Assembly (NCBI GenBank): GCA_005773755.1
Contig: SXHE01000019.1
Location: forward strand, 1-11,052
Direction of reading: 5' to 3'
DNA: 11,052 nucleotides
Origin: Planctomycetia bacterium
Lineage (GTDB): Bacteria > Planctomycetota > Planctomycetia > Gemmatales > Gemmataceae
Positions 7,220-11,052 of this stretch are shown here, in pieces. The notes beneath the pieces were generated by a model. The model worked only from the letters and a program-made list of their open reading frames with translations. It was not told the origin of the DNA and searched no databases. A program made the translations under genes and the position numbers. The stretch's first letter is position 1, and every line of letters starts with the position of its first letter.

Positions 7220-7831
7220 ATGCGCCGCTTCCTCTCGACACGGACACTTGGCATCGCGCTGTGCCTCGCGCTGCCGTTCGTCGCCACCGGGTGCAACGAC
7301 GACGACCCGCTCGCGGCCATCGACCGGTTCGAGAAGAACCGCCAGAAGGCACAGACGAAGATGGATGCGGTGGAGGGGCAGTACGCGAACTGTGCCGTGC
7401 CCACGTCGCCGGCGGCCAGCGACGCCTTCGCCGAGGAGTGGAAGAAGCGCTGGGACGGGATCGAGAAGGAAGTGAACCGGCTGAAGAACGAGCTGAACGG
7501 GGTCATTAAGGCCGGCGACAAGCGGTTCAAGAAGATGGACGACATGGCGCGGTCGATCAAGAGCACCGACCTGCGCAACGCCGCCGTCGCCAAGAACAAC
7601 GTGCAAGCACAAGCATGGGCCACGGTGCTGCGCGAGGCCGCGGAGAACGTCAAGAAGATGGACCATCAGGTCGCGGCGGCGCGGGACATCTACACGGTGA
7701 TGAAGCTCGACTCGATGCGCTCGCAGACGGACAACAAGATCGCGGAGATCCGGGCGCTGAACGGGCAGATGAAGGCGACCGTCGCGGAGCTGAGCAAGGT
7801 CACGGCCGAGGGGCGCTCGCTGTTGCGCTGA
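7220..7831 (+). CDS. Small predicted lipoprotein with a coiled-coil body, family unknown
   Basis: Predicted 203 residues from ATG 7220, which has CAGGAG 6 nt upstream. An in-frame GTG at 7151 would add 23 polar residues before the signal peptide and lacks a placed SD, so it is rejected. Residues 1-24 are a lipoprotein-type signal (MRRFLSTRTLGIALCLALPF, then VATG) leading to C25. The lipobox is imperfect, with Ala at -3. C25 is followed by NDDDP. The rest is almost all charged helix, with likely coiled coil at about 34-56, 70-150 and 165-203. A second cysteine, C58, sits in a short Pro/Ser hinge. No catalytic motif was seen. It is probably membrane-anchored and faces the periplasm, perhaps as a structural or tethering protein. 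It ends at the strong terminator shared with the convergent YTV gene. Confidence 0.8.
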   Translation: MRRFLSTRTLGIALCLALPFVATGCNDDDPLAAIDRFEKNRQKAQTKMDAVEGQYANCAVPTSPAASDAFAEEWKKRWDGIEKEVNRLKNELNGVIKAGDKRFKKMDDMARSIKSTDLRNAAVAKNNVQAQAWATVLREAAENVKKMDHQVAAARDIYTVMKLDSMRSQTDNKIAEIRALNGQMKATVAELSKVTAEGRSLLR

Positions 7832-7837
7832 GAACGA

Positions 7838-7890
7838 CACAAGCCCGCCGACAAAGTCGGCGGGCTTGTGCGCGGTTAGTTTTCTGTTTC
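7838..7890. terminator. Strong bidirectional intrinsic terminator
   Basis: CACAAGCCCGCCGAC (7838-7852) and GTCGGCGGGCTTGTG (7856-7870) form a perfect 15-bp stem with an AAA loop. It starts 7 nt after the lipoprotein stop. The downstream side is T-rich (GGTTAGTTTTCTGTTTC, ending at 7890), though not immediately next to the stem. The YTV gene ends at 7897 on the opposite strand, so one hairpin probably serves both convergent transcripts. Confidence 0.85.
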
Positions 7891-7896
7891 GGACTC

Positions 7897-9849
7897 TCAC
7901 GGACAGGCGGGCACGCACACGGGCACGTACCGCTTGACGCAGGTGTTGACCGTGTACGCTTCCATCGAACACGTCGTGCGCGGCACCATGCGGCAGTGCT
8001 GCTCCTCGATCACCTTGCAGGTGGTGTGCGGCACGCAGCGGACGCGCTCTTCACACACGTAGCTGACGCGGCACTGGCGGACGACGCACTGGCGCTCTTC
8101 GGGCACCATGCGGCAGGTCCGCACCGGCACCTGCTTCACGCACACTTCCGGCACGCGCTCGGTCACGCACCGGGTTTCGTAGCGGACGTGGTCTTCCTTC
8201 ACCAGCCGGCACGTCGTGTAGTGAACCTGGCGCGTCACCTGTTCTGGGATCATCTGGCAGTGGCGACGGGTCACATACCGGACGTGCTCTTCCTTCTCCC
8301 ACCGCACCGTCTTGTACGGGATCTCGCAGGTTTTCACTTCCTGCACGGTGTAGCAGCGGCGCTGGGTCACCATCTTGCAGTGCGTTTCCGGGACCATGCG
8401 GCAGGTGGTGTAGCACTGGTGGCGGACGTGGTGTTCCGGCACCGTGTAGCAGCGGTAGCGGGTCTCGGTGCGAACGTGGTGCTCGGGCACGATGCGGCAG
8501 GTCGTGTACGGAACCTGCTTTACGCACTCTTGCGGCACCTTGTAGCACTGGGTCCGCGTTTCGTAGCGAACGTGCTGCTCCTTCACCATCTTGCACACGG
8601 TCCGCGTACAGGTCCGCATCTCGGTCTGGGCCACCTTGCGGCACACCGGCACTTGCACGACGGTGCAGACCGGCTTGCACACCATCTTGCAGTCCCTCAC
8701 AACGCGGCACTCTTCGTGCGGAACCCAGACCTTCTTGCACACGGTCCGACCGGGGCATTGAACCGTTTCGCGGGTCAGGCAACCGGGAACGTAGCGGCTG
8801 GTGCAGGTGCAGGGGTCGAACACGCACGTGCCGGGCGATCGCGAGACGCGCGTCACCACGGGGCCGGGAACGTACTCGGTCACGGTCTCGTATCGCCCGC
8901 TGCACACCTTCTCGACGCGCTCGGTGACGACCGGCTCCGCGACATAGCTAACGCGGGTCTGCGGAACGTAATCGACCTCGGTGCGGTACGTCGTGACAGG
9001 CACGCAGTACGACACGGTGGTGTATTCGGGGCGAACCGTGCAGTACGGGATCACGACCTGATACTGCTGCGTTTCCGTGTGCCAGGTCGTGTAGCGGACC
9101 TCGCGGACGTGGTTCTCGATCTCTTTGCGGTAGGTGGTATACGGCACCTCGACGCAGTACGGCTCCGTGACCTTGCGGTACGTCGTGTAGGGGATCTCGC
9201 GAACGTGCTGCTCGTACACCGGGCGGTTGACCGTGTACGTCACGGGCACCTGATAGTGCTCGACGATGGGCCGGTTCACGACGTAGCTGTGTGTGCGGAC
9301 GTGGTGCTCGACGACCGGCTTGTTCACGCAGTACGGGATCGCGACCGTGTACTCCTGCACGCACGGCTTCCACACGGTGTGGCACACGTCGCGAACGTGG
9401 TGGTCGATCTCCTTGCGCACCGTGCTGTACGGCACCGCGACCTGGAAGGTGCGCGTGACCGGCCGCATCACGGTGTAGGTCTGCTGCTGGTACTGCGTCT
9501 CGTACACCGGCTTCATCACGGTGTAGCTGCGGACGGTGTCGAAGTGCTCGACCACAGGGCGCTGGACGGTGTACGTCTGCTGGACGTAGTTGGTCTCGCG
9601 CACCGCACGCTGCGTGGTGTATGTCTCCGGGGTGTACTCGGTCTTGTAGACCGGCCGGTAGCACACCTGCTGATGGTTCTCGTACACGGCCTGATACTGA
9701 ACGGTGGTGGCGGCCGGCGGTGCGCACTGGTCGGGGGTGACGCACCGGCGCGGGTACTTGATTAGCCCGCAGTGCCCGGCGCGGGCCGGTGCCGCGAACG
9801 CGACCAGCGCGCCGGCGGCGAGCAGCCACACCCCCAGATGTTTTCTCAT
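7897..9849 (-). CDS. Secreted cysteine- and tyrosine-rich YTV-repeat protein, candidate cell-wall component
   Basis: Predicted 650 residues from the ATG at 9847-9849, with GGGGA 8 nt upstream on the coding strand. A longer in-frame start at 9969 would place 40 non-signal residues first and is rejected. Residues 1-24 are a Sec signal peptide with likely cleavage after APARA. The mature protein is almost wholly repeats of a 16-residue YTV-like unit. Residues 65-320 are Tyr/Val/Pro-rich with few cysteines. Residues 321-370 are a linker with CVFDPCTC. Residues 371-642 are cysteine-rich; 37 of the 48 cysteines lie after residue 341. YTV domains are known from planctomycetes and are linked to their proteinaceous, cystine-rich cell envelopes. 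A wall or extracellular structural role is therefore likely, with disulfide cross-linking inferred. No enzymatic motif was seen. The gene ends at the terminator at 7838-7870. Confidence 0.88.
   Translation of the reverse strand: MRKHLGVWLLAAGALVAFAAPARAGHCGLIKYPRRCVTPDQCAPPAATTVQYQAVYENHQQVCYRPVYKTEYTPETYTTQRAVRETNYVQQTYTVQRPVVEHFDTVRSYTVMKPVYETQYQQQTYTVMRPVTRTFQVAVPYSTVRKEIDHHVRDVCHTVWKPCVQEYTVAIPYCVNKPVVEHHVRTHSYVVNRPIVEHYQVPVTYTVNRPVYEQHVREIPYTTYRKVTEPYCVEVPYTTYRKEIENHVREVRYTTWHTETQQYQVVIPYCTVRPEYTTVSYCVPVTTYRTEVDYVPQTRVSYVAEPVVTERVEKVCSGRYETVTEYVPGPVVTRVSRSPGTCVFDPCTCTSRYVPGCLTRETVQCPGRTVCKKVWVPHEECRVVRDCKMVCKPVCTVVQVPVCRKVAQTEMRTCTRTVCKMVKEQHVRYETRTQCYKVPQECVKQVPYTTCRIVPEHHVRTETRYRCYTVPEHHVRHQCYTTCRMVPETHCKMVTQRRCYTVQEVKTCEIPYKTVRWEKEEHVRYVTRRHCQMIPEQVTRQVHYTTCRLVKEDHVRYETRCVTERVPEVCVKQVPVRTCRMVPEERQCVVRQCRVSYVCEERVRCVPHTTCKVIEEQHCRMVPRTTCSMEAYTVNTCVKRYVPVCVPACP
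7924..8739 (-). repeat. Cysteine-rich 16/32-residue repeat array (C-terminal half)
   Basis: Residues 371-642 form 17 half-units of exactly 16 residues, grouped as a 32-residue super-repeat. A conserved His-Val-Arg type site occurs at residues 426, 458, 490, 522, 554, 586 (Arg here) and 618. Cysteines open the super-repeat at 387, 419, 451, 483, 547, 579 and 611, with Val at 515. A second set lies mid-unit at 371, 403, 435, 467, 499, 531 and 627. The best units read C-R-x-V-P-E-x-H-V-R, then Y-T-T. Y-to-E spacing equals that of the N-terminal repeats, so both arrays share an ancestor. Confidence 0.85.
8890..9657 (-). repeat. Sixteen tandem 16-residue YTV repeats (N-terminal half)
   Basis: These 768 nt encode residues 65-320 as 16 units of exactly 48 nt with no insertion or deletion. 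The pattern is [RK]-P-V-x-E-x7-Y-T-[VT]-x. The second position of each unit falls at residues 66, 82, 98, 114, 130, 146, 162, 178, 194, 210, 226, 242, 258, 274, 290 and 306. It is mostly Pro, and Lys, Ala or Thr elsewhere. YT(V/T) or a variant ends most units. The unit sequences are well diverged. A degenerate seventeenth unit may follow at 321-336. Confidence 0.85.
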
Positions 9850-10157
9850 GGCTCGTATCCCCGCGATGAAGATCTTGTCGAGTGTCGTGTGGGTGGCAGC
9901 GGTTCGGGCCGAATGCCGCTCATGAGAACTGTGCCCGATGCGCACGTGCGACGACAGGCCACAACGCAACTTCCCCCCAACCTTCCCGCGCCCGCCAACC
10001 GCGGGACCGGCACAACGGCGCTACCCGGCCCGAATCGCGCCGTCGGAACGGACGGCACAACCCGGCAACCCGCGCCATCCGCACCAGATTCGGGTGAAGT
10101 GGCTGCCCGCGAGCGGCGTTATTGAGGTGAGGCGAGGAACCCGGTAAACTGACACCA
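9850..10157. other. 308-nt intergenic region between divergent genes
   Basis: No credible gene was found here. Visible elements are GGGGA (9858-9862, minus strand), serving the YTV gene; the palindrome CGCACGTGCG (9941-9950); a TTCGG-G-CCGAA inverted repeat (9903-9913); and a CCCGCG/CGCGGG hairpin with a 9-nt loop (9985-10005). A likely promoter for the downstream gene is at 10122-10150. In GC-rich DNA short palindromes arise easily, so only the promoter is called as a separate feature. Confidence 0.5.
10122..10150 (+). promoter_or_regulatory. Putative sigma70-type promoter, probably giving a leaderless transcript
   Basis: TTGAGG (10122-10127) and TAAACT (10145-10150) are separated by exactly 17 nt. 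Each matches its consensus at four of six positions. The -10 box ends 7 nt before the ATG at 10158, so transcription would begin at or next to the start codon. No Shine-Dalgarno lies in the 7-nt gap or at normal spacing; the nearest GAGG is about 20 nt upstream. Confidence 0.5.
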
Positions 10158-11006
10158 ATGAGCACCGCGACCGTTCTTGAGCGCGAAGAGTACATCGAGC
10201 AGGCGTACCTGTTCCGCACGCTGCGCGAGCAGGTCGCGGAGAGCCAGGCCGCGCAGGACGTGCTCGTGCGCGTCGGGGAGGAGCTGCTGTCCAGCACGCG
10301 GCTCCCCTACGCGGTGCAGTTCCTCGCGGCGGAGTTGAAGCACACGGGGTTGCTCGCGACCGGGTTCGCAAAGCTGCCGCACTACTTCACCGCGTTCCAG
10401 GCGTTCGTCGTGAAGCAGGCCGAGGACGAGAAGTCGCGGTTCCCGATGGTCACGGCGTTCCTGCTGCTCGAACGCGAGGCGACCTACCGCGCCAACGGCC
10501 CGACCCCGCAGGGACTGTTCGTGTACCACTTCGAGTCGATCATGCGGAACCGGTTGGGCTACCTCGACGGCCTCGAAGCGATGGCCGCGGACCCGTTTTA
10601 CGACGACGTGTGGCACAGCTACTTCGACGACCTGCGCAAGCGGGTGGGCGAAATCGACTTCGGCGACCTGGTGTACATGCGGTCGGAACTGCACGTCACC
10701 GAGGAGCGGCGGCGGAACCCGGCCTACGAGCCGGGGCGACCGGCGATCTTCGGCGAGAAGGAGGGCAAGATCGCGAAGGCCAGCCGCAAGCGCGACCCGT
10801 TGTACCTGTTCGCGGCGCTCCAGCGACAACTCGGCTACCCCGAAGTGCCGCGCTACAAGGCCCGCGACGAGTCCTCGACGAAGCTTGAGATCATCCTGAC
10901 GAAGTTGCGCGAACTCGAAATGCGATTGAAGCTCGCCGAGGGCGAGCTTCGCGGTAACGTCGATCTGTCACAGTTCGGAAAGCCGGACTTACTGAAGGAC
11001 GAGTAG
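10158..11006 (+). CDS. Hypothetical cytosolic protein, unrecognised family
   Basis: Predicted 282 residues from ATG 10158; no signal peptide, transmembrane segment or lipobox. I do not recognise the family. Residues 1-110 look mainly helical, with a conserved-looking stretch LPHYFTAFQAFVVKQAEDEK near 74-93. The middle is rich in aromatic and acidic residues (FYDDVWHSYFDDLRKR, about 147-162). Residues 180-215 are basic and Pro/Gly-rich (EERRRNPAYEPGRPAIFGEK). A coiled coil lies at about 240-266 (KLEIILTKLRELEMRLKLAEGE). No haem, metal or nucleotide-binding motif was seen. Codon use resembles the neighbours, with strong G/C at third positions, which supports a real gene. The start is set by the promoter-like TAAACT just upstream rather than by an SD. 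Confidence 0.75.
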   Translation: MSTATVLEREEYIEQAYLFRTLREQVAESQAAQDVLVRVGEELLSSTRLPYAVQFLAAELKHTGLLATGFAKLPHYFTAFQAFVVKQAEDEKSRFPMVTAFLLLEREATYRANGPTPQGLFVYHFESIMRNRLGYLDGLEAMAADPFYDDVWHSYFDDLRKRVGEIDFGDLVYMRSELHVTEERRRNPAYEPGRPAIFGEKEGKIAKASRKRDPLYLFAALQRQLGYPEVPRYKARDESSTKLEIILTKLRELEMRLKLAEGELRGNVDLSQFGKPDLLKDE

Positions 11007-11011
11007 GCGAA

Positions 11012-11031
11012 CGGCCGGTGTCAGCCGGCCG
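11012..11031 (+). terminator. Terminator-like hairpin after the last gene
   Basis: CGGCCGG (11012-11018) pairs perfectly with CCGGCCG (11025-11031) around the loop TGTCAG. It begins 6 nt after the stop at 11004-11006. No T-tract is visible before the window ends, so termination strength is uncertain. Confidence 0.5.
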
Positions 11032-11052
11032 GTGAGAGGTAGACGCACTCAC

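Noticed and set aside
7924..8739. CRISPR-like array suggested by the regular spacing
   Set aside because: The 48-nt periodicity is coding, with diverged units and no identical repeats separated by unique spacers; the reading frame is open throughout.
7615..9765. 716-codon His/Asp/Val-rich open frame on the plus strand with a repetitive translation, opposite the YTV gene
   Set aside because: Its repetitiveness simply mirrors the 48-nt repeats of the minus-strand gene. It begins inside the lipoprotein gene, crosses the 15-bp terminator and has no SD. The minus-strand product has a signal peptide and known-family repeats.
9850..10157. Short open frames in the 308-nt gap on both strands
   Set aside because: None has an SD, a plausible composition or a signal. 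They are Arg/Pro/Thr-rich products of GC-rich non-coding DNA.

Overview
The window most likely comes from a high-GC planctomycete, probably a relative of Gemmata. Three protein types point there. One protein has the PSCyt2/DUF1549 plus PSD1/DUF1553 architecture. The next combines a planctomycete cytochrome c domain (PSCyt1) with WD40 repeats. A third is a large secreted protein made almost entirely of YTV-type repeats. The assignment rests on protein motifs read by eye, not on a database search. No RNA gene, CRISPR array, insertion sequence or phage gene was seen.

Layout. (1) Positions 121-4814, + strand: a two-gene unit encoding two exported, haem-motif-bearing proteins. The genes are 101 nt apart, with a strong hairpin in the gap and nearly identical translation-start contexts. 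(2) Positions 4815-4903: two palindromic copies of a CCGGCCTCAG(C/T)GAGGCC element between convergent genes. (3) Positions 4904-7090, - strand: a 728-residue protein fusing a cupin-like N-terminal half to a complete inositol-monophosphatase-family C-terminal domain. (4) Positions 7220-7831, + strand: a small coiled-coil lipoprotein. It reads divergently from (3) and converges on (5) across a perfect 15-bp-stem terminator. (5) Positions 7897-9849, - strand: a 650-residue secreted tyrosine- and cysteine-rich YTV-repeat protein. (6) A 308-nt intergenic region. (7) Positions 10158-11006, + strand: an unrecognised cytosolic protein that appears to have a leaderless promoter, followed by a hairpin.

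Function. Most products are predicted to act outside the cytoplasm: two haem-type export proteins, one lipoprotein and one candidate cell-wall protein. The first two genes probably form one transcription unit. The others look like single-gene units, and I see no evidence for one pathway spanning the window.

The most striking observation is in the YTV protein. Its two halves are tandem repeats of exactly 16 residues (48 nt), with no insertion or deletion over roughly 16 units each. In the C-terminal half the repeat carries a regularly spaced cysteine ladder and pairs into a 32-residue super-repeat. This suggests a rigid, disulfide-stapled elongated structure.
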